Positions 24,937 through 33,880 of a stretch of DNA of 64,000 nt are shown here, one piece after another. This stretch comes from JAIBJN01 sp963842305 (GTDB lineage: Bacteria; Actinomycetota; Thermoleophilia; Gaiellales; Gaiellaceae), in NCBI GenBank assembly GCA_963842305.1, contig CAWJFW010000002.1:248001-312000 (forward strand), written 5' to 3'. Positions within the stretch are counted from its first letter, which is position 1. The number at the start of each line of letters is the position of its first letter. The notes under the pieces were generated by a model that worked only from the letters and a program-made list of their open reading frames with translations, was not told the DNA's origin and searched no databases. Made by a program: the position numbers and the translations under genes.

Positions 24937-26000
24937 GACCGCGGACGATCACCCTGGAGAAGGCGCTCTGGTGGGGGCCCGGGCTCCTGCTCGTGCTGAT
25001 CCTCGTGCTTGCCCCGCTCGTCTTCACCGACTTCTACCTGAGCCAGGTGCTCACGAAGGGGCTCTGGCTCGGCATCGCCGCGGCCAGCCTCATCTTCCTC
25101 GCCGCCTACGTCGGCATGATCTCGCTCGGGCAGGTCGCGCTCTACGGCATCGCCGGCTTCGCGATGGCGAACCTCGCCGAGGCCGACGGCGGCTCGCCGA
25201 TCGCCCTGAACCCATGGGTCGCGACGCTGCTCGGAATCCTCGTCGCGGTCGCCGTGGGGCTCTTCTTCGGCGCGATCTCGAGCCGCAGCTACGGGATTTA
25301 CTTCCTCATGATCACCCTGGCCATCGCGGTCCTGACCTACTACTTCTTCGCCCAGGTGACGCAGCTTTCCGGCTTTGGAGGCGTCAACAACGTCGCCCGC
25401 CCGGCCGTGGTCTCGAACCCGGTCACCGACCCGCAGAACCTCTTCTACATCGCGCTCCTGACGTCGGCCGCGGTCTACCTGTTCGTTCGCTATCTGGTGC
25501 GCACGCCATTTGGGCTTGCGCTGCAGGGCGTCAGGGACGACCCCTCGCGCATGCGCGCGCTCGGGTACAACGTTCCGCTGCTGAGGATGCTCGCGTTCGG
25601 GCTCGGAGCGCTGATCGCCTCGTTCGCGGGGATCCTCTCGGTCTGGTGGAACACCCGCATCTCACCGGGTTCGATCGACCTCTCGCGCACGATCGACGTG
25701 CTCGTGATCGCGGTGATCGGAGGTCTCTACCGGCTGGAAGGAGCCTGGGTGGGCGCGATCGTCTTCGTCGCCCTCGACAACTGGACCCGGGGTATCGACC
25801 TGATCGGCCAGCGCTTCAACACGGTGGTGGGGGCGGTTTTTCTCGCCATCGTCCTGGTCTCGCCGGGCGGGCTGATGGGGATCTGGCAGTCGATCGTCGA
25901 TTTCCTCGGGCGCCAACTCTCGGGAAAGCCACCCGTACGGCCCTCACGGGGCCACGGGGACGAGGTCGGAGCGGCCTCGAACAGTCCACAGCCGTCATGA
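24933..26000 (+). CDS. ABC transporter permease (LivM-like)
   Basis: A 355-residue permease with about nine membrane segments; the ATG at 24933 overlaps the LivH stop. YVGMISLGQVALYGIAGFAM is the LivM form of the conserved first block, and LQGVRDDPSRMRALGYNVPL is the cytoplasmic EAA-like loop that contacts the ATPase. A hydrophilic tail of about 30 residues ends it. The neighbouring binding protein and two ATPases complete the transporter. Confidence 0.92.
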   Translation: MRPRTITLEKALWWGPGLLLVLILVLAPLVFTDFYLSQVLTKGLWLGIAAASLIFLAAYVGMISLGQVALYGIAGFAMANLAEADGGSPIALNPWVATLLGILVAVAVGLFFGAISSRSYGIYFLMITLAIAVLTYYFFAQVTQLSGFGGVNNVARPAVVSNPVTDPQNLFYIALLTSAAVYLFVRYLVRTPFGLALQGVRDDPSRMRALGYNVPLLRMLAFGLGALIASFAGILSVWWNTRISPGSIDLSRTIDVLVIAVIGGLYRLEGAWVGAIVFVALDNWTRGIDLIGQRFNTVVGAVFLAIVLVSPGGLMGIWQSIVDFLGRQLSGKPPVRPSRGHGDEVGAASNSPQPS

Positions 26001-26094
26001 CGGAGAAGGGAGGAGCAAGGCGCGCCAACCGCTGATGGGAACCCCCGGTCGGGAACCGGGCGTTCGGACAGACCCACAAGGAGGAGAAGGACGT

Positions 26095-27516
26095 ATGCGA
26101 GTTTCCAGAAGGAGCGGCGGGGCCCGGCTCTGGGTCCTGCTCGCCGTGCTCGCGCTGATCGTCGGCACCACGGCCGCAGCCTGCGGCGGGGATGACGACG
26201 ACGGCGAGGAGGCGGCCCCGACGACCGACACGGGTGGGGGGACGGACGGCGCCGCCACCGGCGAGCCGATCAAGATCGGCGTCTTCGCGAACAACGAGGG
26301 CCCGTTTGCGCCCTTCGAGGGCCAGACGTGGGGTGGGGCCACGCTCCCGCTCATCAACCGCGGAGCCACACCGGTCAGCGGCGATTCCACCGAAGGCGTC
26401 GAGAACGCCGTGATCGCCGGCCACCCGATCGAGCTCGTGTACGGCGGCTCGGACTCGACTCCCGACAAGGCGGTCGAGGAGGCCCGACGGCTCGTCGAGC
26501 AGGAGGGTGTGGACATCCTCGTCGGTCCGCTGTCGGGCAGCGAGGGGATCGCCGTCGCCGAGTACTCCAAGGAACAGCCGGGAGTCACGTTCGTGAATGG
26601 CATCTCGGGCGCGCAAGACACGACACTCAAGGTCCGCTCTCCGAACTTCTTCCGCTTCCACAACGACGGCACGCAGTGGACGGCCGGCCTCGGCAACTAC
26701 GCCTACAACGAGCTCGGCTGGCGAAACGTCGTCACGATCGGCGACGACTACGACTTCCCGTACTCGCAGATCGCGGGATTCGTGGCCGAGTTCTGCTCGA
26801 TCGGCGGGAACGTGACCGAGCGGCTCTGGCCGCCGCTGGGAGAGGAGGACTACTCCTCCTACATCACCCAGATCCCCGAGGACGTCGACGGCTTCTTCAT
26901 GGGCGTCGGCGGCACCGGGACGGTCGCCTTCGTGAAGCAGTACGAGCAGCTTCGCGGCAACCTCGCCGACAAGATCATGGGCGGGATCTTCATGACCGAT
27001 CCCGTGATCCTCAAGGAGCTCGGGGACCAGGTCGTCGGCGTCGTGACCGCCGGCATGACGGCAGGCGACTCGCAGGAGCCCGCCTACCTCGAGTACACGC
27101 AACAGATCGAGGATGCGTATCCGGATCTCGCCGGCACGGGTTCGAGCGTGTTCTTCTACGGTTACTACACGGCCATGGAGGCGATCGCGCAGGCGCTCGA
27201 GCAGGTCGAGGGTGACCTCTCGAACGACCACGCGGCGCTCAACGACGCGCTCGCGAACCTTCAACTCGAAGCCCCGCTGGGGACGATCGTGCTCGACGAG
27301 AACCGCCAGGCGATCATGGACAACTTCCTCCAGCAGATCGTCGAGGACAACACCGGCGACGATGTTCCCGACGTGAAGACGCTGGCCACCATCCCGGAGG
27401 TCGATCAGACGTTCGCGGGCGCGTTCAGCCCGGAGACGCCCTCGCCCGACCGGACGAACCCCAAGTGCGTGGAGGGAACGCCTCCTCCGTGGACGGATCA
27501 GGGCGGAGGGGGCTAG
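26095..27516 (+). CDS. ABC transporter substrate-binding lipoprotein (type 1, Peripla_BP_6)
   Basis: A 473-residue lipoprotein. ATG 26095 follows AAGGAGGAG; an upstream start at 26035 lacks one. The signal peptide ends in a lipobox, TAAACGG at about residue 27, followed by an acidic Thr/Gly linker. The mature part is a bilobal fold: PIKIGVFANNEGPFAPFEGQ, VDILVGPLSGSEGIAVAEYS, NFFRFHNDGTQWTAGLGNYA and VVTIGDDYDFPYSQ. The ligand is not readable from sequence; catabolic neighbours suggest a sugar, polyol or glycoside. A weak hairpin (26044-26060) lies just before it. Confidence 0.93.
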   Translation: MRVSRRSGGARLWVLLAVLALIVGTTAAACGGDDDDGEEAAPTTDTGGGTDGAATGEPIKIGVFANNEGPFAPFEGQTWGGATLPLINRGATPVSGDSTEGVENAVIAGHPIELVYGGSDSTPDKAVEEARRLVEQEGVDILVGPLSGSEGIAVAEYSKEQPGVTFVNGISGAQDTTLKVRSPNFFRFHNDGTQWTAGLGNYAYNELGWRNVVTIGDDYDFPYSQIAGFVAEFCSIGGNVTERLWPPLGEEDYSSYITQIPEDVDGFFMGVGGTGTVAFVKQYEQLRGNLADKIMGGIFMTDPVILKELGDQVVGVVTAGMTAGDSQEPAYLEYTQQIEDAYPDLAGTGSSVFFYGYYTAMEAIAQALEQVEGDLSNDHAALNDALANLQLEAPLGTIVLDENRQAIMDNFLQQIVEDNTGDDVPDVKTLATIPEVDQTFAGAFSPETPSPDRTNPKCVEGTPPPWTDQGGGG

Positions 27517-27529
27517 CACCCACGAGCCC

Positions 27530-28318
27530 GTGACCGTCGCAGCGACACAGCCCCAGAGCGCCGAGCCGATCGTCCGCCTTCGCGGCGTCGGCCGGCGCTT
27601 CGGGGGCGTCCACGCAGTCCGGGACGTCGACCTCGACGTCTATCCCGGCGAGCGCCGTGCCCTGCTGGGGCCGAACGGCGCCGGGAAGACGACGCTGTTC
27701 AACGTCATCTCCGGCGAGTTCCCGCCCACTGCGGGGACCGTCGAGCTGTTCGGACGCGATGTCACGGCCATGCCCGCTCGGACGCGGGCGAAGCTCGGTC
27801 TCACTCGCACCTTCCAGACGTCGCGACTCTTCCTCGGCCTGACGGTCGAGGACAACCTCTTCCTGGCCGCGGTGGGCGCACGGGGCGGACATCTCCGTCC
27901 TGTGCGCCTGCCCGGCCGAGACGGTCCCATCCGCGAGCGGGCGCGTGAGCTCGCCGAGCGGGTGGGGCTGGCTGACCAGCTCGGCTCGGTCGTCGGCTCG
28001 CTCTCGCATGGCGAGCAACGTCAGCTGGAGGTGGGGATGGCCCGCGTCGGCAACCCGCGGGTGATGATGCTCGACGAGCCGGCGGCCGGCCTCTCGCGCG
28101 GCGAGCGGGTCCTGCTCACCGATCTCCTGTTGACCCTCGACCCCGAGATCACGCTCATCCTCATCGAGCACGACATGGACGTCGCCCTGACCGTCGCCGA
28201 GAAGGTGACGATGATGCACGACGGCCACGTGATCGTTGAGGGCACGCCGGCCGAGATCCGCGCCAACCAGCTCGTCCACGACCTTTACCTGGGGAGCCAC
28301 CACTACGGCGATGAGTGA
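27530..28318 (+). CDS. ABC transporter ATPase (LivG-like)
   Basis: A 262-residue ATPase from GTG 27530. Walker A GPNGAGKTTLF, Q-loop TRTFQTSRLFLGLTVEDNLF (LivG type), signature LSHGEQRQLEVGM (with LSHGE instead of LSGGQ), Walker B RVMMLDEPAAGL and H-loop LILIEHDMD. It couples ATP hydrolysis to import through the two upstream permeases. Its last 8 bp overlap the LivF gene. Confidence 0.93.
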   Translation: MTVAATQPQSAEPIVRLRGVGRRFGGVHAVRDVDLDVYPGERRALLGPNGAGKTTLFNVISGEFPPTAGTVELFGRDVTAMPARTRAKLGLTRTFQTSRLFLGLTVEDNLFLAAVGARGGHLRPVRLPGRDGPIRERARELAERVGLADQLGSVVGSLSHGEQRQLEVGMARVGNPRVMMLDEPAAGLSRGERVLLTDLLLTLDPEITLILIEHDMDVALTVAEKVTMMHDGHVIVEGTPAEIRANQLVHDLYLGSHHYGDE

Positions 28319-29036
28319 GCCCGTCCTCACCGTCGAGAAGATCAACGCCTACTACGGGCGCGGTCAGGTCCTGCATAGCGTCGGCTTCGAGATGGGCCGC
28401 GAGCCGGTCGCCGTGATCGGCCGCAACGGCATGGGGAAGACCACGCTCTGTCTGACCATCATGGGCCTCATGGCCCGCGCGGAGGGCTCCATCCGCTTCG
28501 AGGGGAAGGAGCTCATGGGCCAGGCCCCCTACAAGATTTCCGGCGCCGGCATCGGATACGTGCCGCAGGGCCGGCGCCTCTTTCCCTCCCTTTCGACGGA
28601 GGAGCACCTCGACATGCTCGGCGGCGGCCGGGGCGGCCGCTGGACGAAGGACGCGATCTGGAAGCTCTTCCCGCGGCTCGCCGAGCGCCGCAAGGTCAGC
28701 GGCGCCCAGCTTTCAGGCGGCGAGCAGCAGATGCTGGCCATCGCACGTGCCCTCCTCGGCACCCCCAAGCTTCTGATCATGGACGAGCCGTCCGAGGGCC
28801 TGGCGCCGGCGATCATCGAGAACCTCGTCGCCACCTGCCTGAGCCTCGTCGAGGAGGGGGTCGGACTCCTCCTCGTCGAGCAGAACCTCGGCGTCGCCAC
28901 GTCGCTTGCCCAGCGTCAGTTGGTCGTGGTCGCCGGGGAGATCGCGTGCGAGATGAGCGCCCAGGCTCTTCTCGACGACCCGGTCGCCCAGCAGCGCTAT
29001 CTCGGCGTCGCCCGCGTCGAGGGAGCGGCCACCTAG
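28311..29036 (+). CDS. ABC transporter ATPase (LivF-like)
   Basis: A 241-residue ATPase. Walker A GRNGMGKTTLC, Q-loop GYVPQGRRLFPSLSTEEHL (the LivF form), signature LSGGEQQMLAIARAL, Walker B LLIMDEPSEGL and H-loop LLVEQNLG. It completes the HAAT transporter. The first catabolic gene starts 6 bp downstream, so transporter and catabolism form one transcription unit. Confidence 0.93.
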   Translation: MSEPVLTVEKINAYYGRGQVLHSVGFEMGREPVAVIGRNGMGKTTLCLTIMGLMARAEGSIRFEGKELMGQAPYKISGAGIGYVPQGRRLFPSLSTEEHLDMLGGGRGGRWTKDAIWKLFPRLAERRKVSGAQLSGGEQQMLAIARALLGTPKLLIMDEPSEGLAPAIIENLVATCLSLVEEGVGLLLVEQNLGVATSLAQRQLVVVAGEIACEMSAQALLDDPVAQQRYLGVARVEGAAT

Positions 29037-29042
29037 GACGCC

Positions 29043-30275
29043 GTGGCTACCGTCGTCCTGCTCGGCACACTCGACACGAAGGGCGACGAGTACGCCTACC
29101 TGCGCTCACGCCTGGAGGCACACGGGGTCGAGACGATCCTCGTCGACGTCGGCGTCCTCGGCGAACCTCGCGTCACGCCCGACGTGACACGGGACGAGGT
29201 TGCACAGGCGGCGGGCGCGGACCTGCGCGCGCTCGCCGACGCCGACGATCGCGGCGCGGCGGTCGAGACCATGGCCCGCGGGGCCGCCCAGGTGGTGGCC
29301 GCGCTGCACGCGGACGGGCGCCTCGACGGCGTCCTGGCCCTCGGAGGATCGGGCGGGACGGCAGTCGCCACCGAGGCGATGCGGGCACTCCCCGTCGGCG
29401 TGCCGAAGCTGATGGTTTCGACGATGGCCTCGGGCGACACGCGTCCGTACGTAGGCGCGACGGACATCTCCATGACCTATTCCGTCGTCGACATCGCCGG
29501 GATCAATGCGGTTTCGGCCCGGATCCTCGCGAATGCTGCGGCGGCGATGGCCGGCATGGCCTCCGCGGAGCCGCCCGCGGTCGAAGGCGGCAAGCCGCTC
29601 GTCGGCGCCACGATGTTCGGCGTCACGACGCCCTGTGTGACCGCGGCGCGCGAGCGGCTCGAGGAGCTCGGGTACGAGGTACTCGTCTTCCACGCCACCG
29701 GCACGGGCGGACAGTCCATGGAGGCGCTCATGCGGAGCGGTTTCATCACGGCGTCACTGGACGTGACCACGACGGAGCTGGCCGACGACCTCGTCGGCGG
29801 CGTCCTCTCGGCGGGGCCGAACCGCCTCGAGGCTGCCGGCGAGCTCGGCATCCCGCAGGTCGTCTCGCTCGGTGCTCTCGACATGGTGAACTTCGGCGCC
29901 GCCGAGACGGTGCCGGTCGAGTTTCGCGAACGGCTCCTCTACAAGCACAACCCCACGGTCACGCTCATGCGCACGACGCCGGAGGAGTGCGCGGAGCTCG
30001 GCCGGCGCATCGGCCGGAAGCTCTCTGCTGCGACCGGTCCCGTGACGCTCTTCGTCCCGCTCCGCGGCGTGTCGCTCATCGCCGTCGAGGGACAGGTCTT
30101 CTTCGACCCGGAGGCCGACGAGGCGCTCGTCGGCGGGCTCCGCGAGACGCTCGCTGTCGGCGTGGACGTGCGGGAGCTGGATACCGACATCAACGACCCG
30201 GACTTCGCCCGCGCCATGGTGGACACGCTGCACGAGCACTACCGGGAGTGGGCGGCAGGCGAGGTGACCGTGTGA
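29043..30275 (+). CDS. UPF0261 / Tm-1-like ATP-binding protein (first copy)
   Basis: A 410-residue protein from GTG 29043. It opens with the family signature VVLLGTLDTKGDEYAYLRSR, has LALGGSGGTAVATEAMRALP at about residue 98 and VFHATGTGGQSMEALMRSG in the second lobe: two Rossmann-like lobes. The family is named after tomato Tm-1, whose N-terminal half inhibits tobamovirus replication and whose crystal structures show nucleotide binding. The bacterial role is not established. It overlaps by GTGA the next gene, which corresponds to the C-terminal half of plant Tm-1. A second copy is at 34746. Confidence 0.88.
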   Translation: MATVVLLGTLDTKGDEYAYLRSRLEAHGVETILVDVGVLGEPRVTPDVTRDEVAQAAGADLRALADADDRGAAVETMARGAAQVVAALHADGRLDGVLALGGSGGTAVATEAMRALPVGVPKLMVSTMASGDTRPYVGATDISMTYSVVDIAGINAVSARILANAAAAMAGMASAEPPAVEGGKPLVGATMFGVTTPCVTAARERLEELGYEVLVFHATGTGGQSMEALMRSGFITASLDVTTTELADDLVGGVLSAGPNRLEAAGELGIPQVVSLGALDMVNFGAAETVPVEFRERLLYKHNPTVTLMRTTPEECAELGRRIGRKLSAATGPVTLFVPLRGVSLIAVEGQVFFDPEADEALVGGLRETLAVGVDVRELDTDINDPDFARAMVDTLHEHYREWAAGEVTV

Positions 30276-31117
30276 CGCGCCAGGATGCACTCGCGCGCCT
30301 CCGCGCCCAGGTGCAGGAGGGACGGCCGATCGTCGGCGCCGGCGCCGGGACGGGCCTGTCGGCGAAGTGCGCGGAGGCCGGCGGCGCCGACCTCCTCATC
30401 ATCTACAACTCGGGGCGCTACCGGATGGCGGGCAGGGGGTCGCTCGCGGGCTTGCTGCCCTACGGCGACGCGAACGCCATCGTGATGGAGATGGCCGGCG
30501 AGGTGCTCCCGGTCGCCCGGTCGACGCCCGTCCTCGCCGGCGTCTGCGGCACGGATCCGTTCCGGCTCATGCCGGTCTTCCTCCGTCAGGTCCAGGAGGT
30601 CGGGTTCACCGGTGTCCAGAACTTCCCGACGGTCGGTCTGATCGACGGCACCTTCCGCCAGAACCTCGAGGAGACGGGAATGAGCTACGCGCTCGAGGTC
30701 GACATGATCCGGGCCGCCCGGGAGCTCGACCTGCTGACGTGTCCGTACGTCTTCACGCCCGAGGACGCCCGCGCGATGGCGGAGGCGGGCGCCGATGTTC
30801 TCGTCCCGCACATGGGCCTGACGACGGGAGGCTCGATCGGCGCGGAGACGGCGAGAACGCTCGACGAGTGCGTCGAGCTCATCCAGGCGATGCACGACGC
30901 GGCCGTCGAGGTCGCGCCGGACGTCCTCGTCCTCTGCCACGGCGGGCCGATCGCCGAGCCGGAGGACGCGTCCTACGTGCTCGAGCGAACTCGCGGTGTC
31001 GTCGGGTTCTTCGGCGCCTCGAGCATGGAGCGGCTTCCGACCGAAGTCGCACTGACCGAGACCGTCGCGCGCTTCAAGGCGATCGCGACCACTCCCAGCG
31101 AAGGAGAACGCGTATGA
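30272..31117 (+). CDS. PEP-hydrolase-family TIM-barrel protein (Tm-1 C-terminal domain homologue)
   Basis: A 281-residue TIM barrel from GTG 30272. The motif IVGAGAGTGLSAKCAEAGGA at the start, LLIIYNSGRYRMAGRGSLAG, and VLAGVCGTDPFRLMPVFLRQ are family hallmarks of the phosphoenolpyruvate-hydrolase-like group. In plant and fungal Tm-1 this domain is fused behind UPF0261; here the two are separate, translationally coupled genes (4-bp overlap), so the products probably act together as one enzyme. Reaction unknown; TIM barrels of this group act on 2-oxo or enol acids. Confidence 0.85.
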   Translation: MTRQDALARLRAQVQEGRPIVGAGAGTGLSAKCAEAGGADLLIIYNSGRYRMAGRGSLAGLLPYGDANAIVMEMAGEVLPVARSTPVLAGVCGTDPFRLMPVFLRQVQEVGFTGVQNFPTVGLIDGTFRQNLEETGMSYALEVDMIRAARELDLLTCPYVFTPEDARAMAEAGADVLVPHMGLTTGGSIGAETARTLDECVELIQAMHDAAVEVAPDVLVLCHGGPIAEPEDASYVLERTRGVVGFFGASSMERLPTEVALTETVARFKAIATTPSEGERV

Positions 31118-31518
31118 ACGGAAGGTTCGTCCAGGCAGCCGACATCGAGCGCGAGCAGCTCGACTGGGGAGGGCTCGGCTGGATCAGCCGGCCTCCGTCC
31201 ACCGGTGCGCGACAGCTCACGGTGCTCGACGTGTCGCTCGATCCGGGGCACGGCCACGACTTCCACACGCACCCCGACCAGGAAGAGGTGATCGTCGTCC
31301 TCGCGGGGCAGATCGAGCAGTGGCTCGAGGATGAGAAGACGGTCCTCGGTCCGGGCGAAGCGGTTTTCATCGGCATGGGCACCGTCCATGCCTCCTTCAA
31401 CACCGGAACGGAGACCGCCCGACTGGCGGTCTCCCTTGGCCCGTGCGCCGGCGAGGGTGGCTACGAGCTCGTGGACGTCTCCGCCGAGGAGCCCTGGAGG
31501 TCGTTGCGAGCGCCATGA
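31114..31518 (+). CDS. Cupin-domain protein
   Basis: A 134-residue single cupin. Motif 1 is HDFHTHPDQEEVIVVLAGQI (metal-binding His, His, Glu) and motif 2 is GEAVFIGMGTVHASFN with the last His. The ATG overlaps the previous stop (ATGA). Small cupins in sugar loci are isomerases, lyases or dioxygenases. It sits between the Tm-1-like pair and the FAD oxidase. Confidence 0.85.
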   Translation: MNGRFVQAADIEREQLDWGGLGWISRPPSTGARQLTVLDVSLDPGHGHDFHTHPDQEEVIVVLAGQIEQWLEDEKTVLGPGEAVFIGMGTVHASFNTGTETARLAVSLGPCAGEGGYELVDVSAEEPWRSLRAP

Positions 31519-32939
31519 GCACCCGAACGTCCAGGCCCGAGACTCTCGTGCCCGACCTCTGCAATCTCGTCGGCGAGGACGGAGTCGTCACGGACGCGGA
31601 CCAGCTCGACGCGTACTCCGCCGACACGTACTGGAAGGCGCTCGCGGCGCGGGCGAGCGGGACACCGCTCGGGCTCCCCGACGTCGCGGTGCTCCCGTCC
31701 GACGAGGCGGGCGTGGCCGCCGTCCTCCGGTACGCGAACGAGCGCAGCCTCCCTGTCGTCCCCCGCGGCGGCGGCTCGGGCAGCCAGGGAGGTGCGGTCG
31801 CGACCGGGGGAGGCATCCTGCTCGACCTTACGCGCCTCGACCGGATCGTCGACGTGGACGAGCGGTCGCTGACGGTGACGGCCGAGGCGGGCGTGAACGG
31901 CGAGGCGCTCGAGCGGGCCCTGAACGAGCGCGGCCTCATGCTTCCGCACTACCCGGCCTCGGTCGACCTGGCAACCGTCGGCGGCTACGTCGCTGCCCGC
32001 GGCTCGGGGGTCCTCTCGACGCGGTACGGCAAGATCGAAGACCTCGTCCTCTCGCTCCGCGTCGCCCTCGCCGACGGCGAGGTGATCGAGACCGTCGCCG
32101 TGCCCAGGCATGCCGTGGGACCGGAGCTGACGCAGCTGTTCGTCGGCTCCGAAGGCACGCTCGGCGTCGTCACCCGCGTCACGCTCCAGCTCGCCCCTCT
32201 GCCGGCCACGCGCCGTTTCGAGGCGGTCTCGTTCGCGACGGTTCCGGACGGGATCGCCGCCGTGAGCTCGTGCATCGCGCGCGGCCTGCGACCTTCGGTC
32301 GTCCGCATGTACGACGAGGCGGCCACGCGCACCTCGCTGGCGCCGGTCGTCGAGCAGGACCTCGAGGGCGTCTGCACGGTGTTCTGCTTCGAGGGCGAGC
32401 CCGCCGTCGCGAACGCGGAGGCGGAGACGGTCCTCGCCGCGGCCCGCGGGCAGGGTGCGACCGTGCTCGACAGCGCGATCGGCGAGACGTGGTGGCGCCG
32501 CCGCTACGAGTTCTACAAGCCGCCGCACCATCCTCAGCTCCCGGCCATCTGGGGAACGCTGGAGGCTGTCGCGCCCTATTCGAGGATCTACGACGTCTAC
32601 CGGGCGGTGAGGGCCGCGGTCGAGGAGCCCTACGCGGACCGCGGGCTCGCGCTCAAAGTCCACTTCAGCCATTGGTACCCCTGGGGGACGATGATGTACG
32701 GACGCTTCATCGTCCCGGACGGCGGGGAGAACGCGATCGACCTTCACGACCGCATCTGGGACGACGCGGTGCGCGCCATGCTCGGCGCCGGAGGCGTCAT
32801 GAACGACCACCACGGCGTCGGGCTGAAGCTCGCCCCGTACATGCGCGACCAGCATGGAGACGCTTTCGATCTCATGCGGCGCATCAAGGAGGCGCTCGAC
32901 CCCAACCGGATCCTGAACCCCGGAAAGCTCGACCTGTAA
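31515..32939 (+). CDS. FAD-binding oxidoreductase (GlcD/alkyl-DHAP-synthase type)
   Basis: A 474-residue flavoprotein; ATG 31515 overlaps the cupin stop. The PCMH FAD domain shows VVPRGGGSGSQGGAVATGGG, LTRLDRIVDVDERSLTVTAE and LFVGSEGTLGVVTRVTLQLA. The C-terminal cap ends ALDPNRILNPGKLDL, the normal GlcD-family end. Such enzymes oxidise 2-hydroxy acids or polyols, or form ether lipids; in this locus oxidation of a hydroxy acid derived from the imported compound is most likely. Confidence 0.88.
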   Translation: MSTRTSRPETLVPDLCNLVGEDGVVTDADQLDAYSADTYWKALAARASGTPLGLPDVAVLPSDEAGVAAVLRYANERSLPVVPRGGGSGSQGGAVATGGGILLDLTRLDRIVDVDERSLTVTAEAGVNGEALERALNERGLMLPHYPASVDLATVGGYVAARGSGVLSTRYGKIEDLVLSLRVALADGEVIETVAVPRHAVGPELTQLFVGSEGTLGVVTRVTLQLAPLPATRRFEAVSFATVPDGIAAVSSCIARGLRPSVVRMYDEAATRTSLAPVVEQDLEGVCTVFCFEGEPAVANAEAETVLAAARGQGATVLDSAIGETWWRRRYEFYKPPHHPQLPAIWGTLEAVAPYSRIYDVYRAVRAAVEEPYADRGLALKVHFSHWYPWGTMMYGRFIVPDGGENAIDLHDRIWDDAVRAMLGAGGVMNDHHGVGLKLAPYMRDQHGDAFDLMRRIKEALDPNRILNPGKLDL

Positions 32940-32963
32940 CGCAGACGAACGCGAGGAGGATCG

Positions 32964-33872
32964 ATGGAACTGAAGATGGCGATGCACAACTGGATGCGGC
33001 CCGAGCCGATCGAGACGACGATCCGGCGCCTGGCCCGCTGCGGCTACGACGGGATCGAGATCTCGGGCGAGCCGGCGCTCTACGACCCGAAGGAGGTGCG
33101 CGCCCTCCTCGACGAGAACGGCCTCGAGTGTTGGGGCTCCGTGACGCTCATGGTCGGCGGCCGCGATCTCCTCCACGAGGACAAGTACGTCCGCGTGGGG
33201 AGCGTCCAGTACGTGAAGGACACGATCGACCTGATCCAGGCGCTCGGCGGCTCGATCCTGACCGTCGTCCCCTCGACCGTGGGCAAGGTCACGCCTATGT
33301 CCACACCCGAGGAAGAGTGGCGATGGGCGGTCGAGAGCCTGAAGGAGTGCCAGGCGCATGCCGAGAAGTGCGGCGTGAGGCTCGCGCTCGAGCCCCTGAA
33401 CCGCTTCGAGACCTACTTCCTGAACCGCTGCGACCAGGCGCTCGCCCTGGCGGAGGACGTCGGAGGCGACTGCGGCGTCTGCCTCGACATCTTCCACATG
33501 AACATCGAGGAGGCCGACTGGGCGGCGGCGATCAGGGCCGCGGGCGACCAGCTGGTCGACTTCCACATCGCCGACAACAACCGCATGCCGCCCGGCCAGG
33601 GCGCGATCGACTGGGAGCTCCTCGTGCGCACGCTCGCCGAGGTGGGCTACGACGGGTTCATCACCGTCGAGTTCGTCGCCACGGTCGACCGCAGCCGCAT
33701 CTCCACGCGCACGGAGATCGGCGACGCGTCCGAGGCGGATGCGAGCGTCGGGCTCGAGCAGTTCCTGCGGGACCACGGCACCGGAGCCGTGCCCGAGGAG
33801 CTCTACGACCGGTACGTGCAGGAGTCCATCGACTGCCTCCGCCAGGCCATGGGCGCCGTCGCCCCGGCTTAG
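32964..33872 (+). CDS. Sugar phosphate isomerase/epimerase (AP-endonuclease-2 TIM barrel)
   Basis: A 302-residue TIM barrel preceded by GAGGAGG. The metal-binding set of D-tagatose/psicose 3-epimerase-like enzymes is present in order: Glu in LALEPLNRFETY, Asp/His in VCLDIFHMNIEEAD, His in VDFHIADNNR and Glu in ITVEFVAT. Substrate could be a ketose, inosose or 3-keto-glycoside. It is one of three isomerase-type barrels in the locus, likely acting on successive intermediates. Confidence 0.87.
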   Translation: MELKMAMHNWMRPEPIETTIRRLARCGYDGIEISGEPALYDPKEVRALLDENGLECWGSVTLMVGGRDLLHEDKYVRVGSVQYVKDTIDLIQALGGSILTVVPSTVGKVTPMSTPEEEWRWAVESLKECQAHAEKCGVRLALEPLNRFETYFLNRCDQALALAEDVGGDCGVCLDIFHMNIEEADWAAAIRAAGDQLVDFHIADNNRMPPGQGAIDWELLVRTLAEVGYDGFITVEFVATVDRSRISTRTEIGDASEADASVGLEQFLRDHGTGAVPEELYDRYVQESIDCLRQAMGAVAPA

Positions 33873-33880
33873 GGAGACCG

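Noticed and set aside
23866..29036. True branched-chain amino acid transporter
   Set aside because: The operon continues directly into sugar-type catabolic genes, so an amino acid substrate is unlikely; the names LivH/M/G/F are used only for the family.
31461..33776. Open frame of 771 codons antisense to the oxidase and epimerase genes
   Set aside because: Shadow of high-GC coding on the plus strand; composition is Arg/Asp/Leu-rich without folds or a ribosome site.
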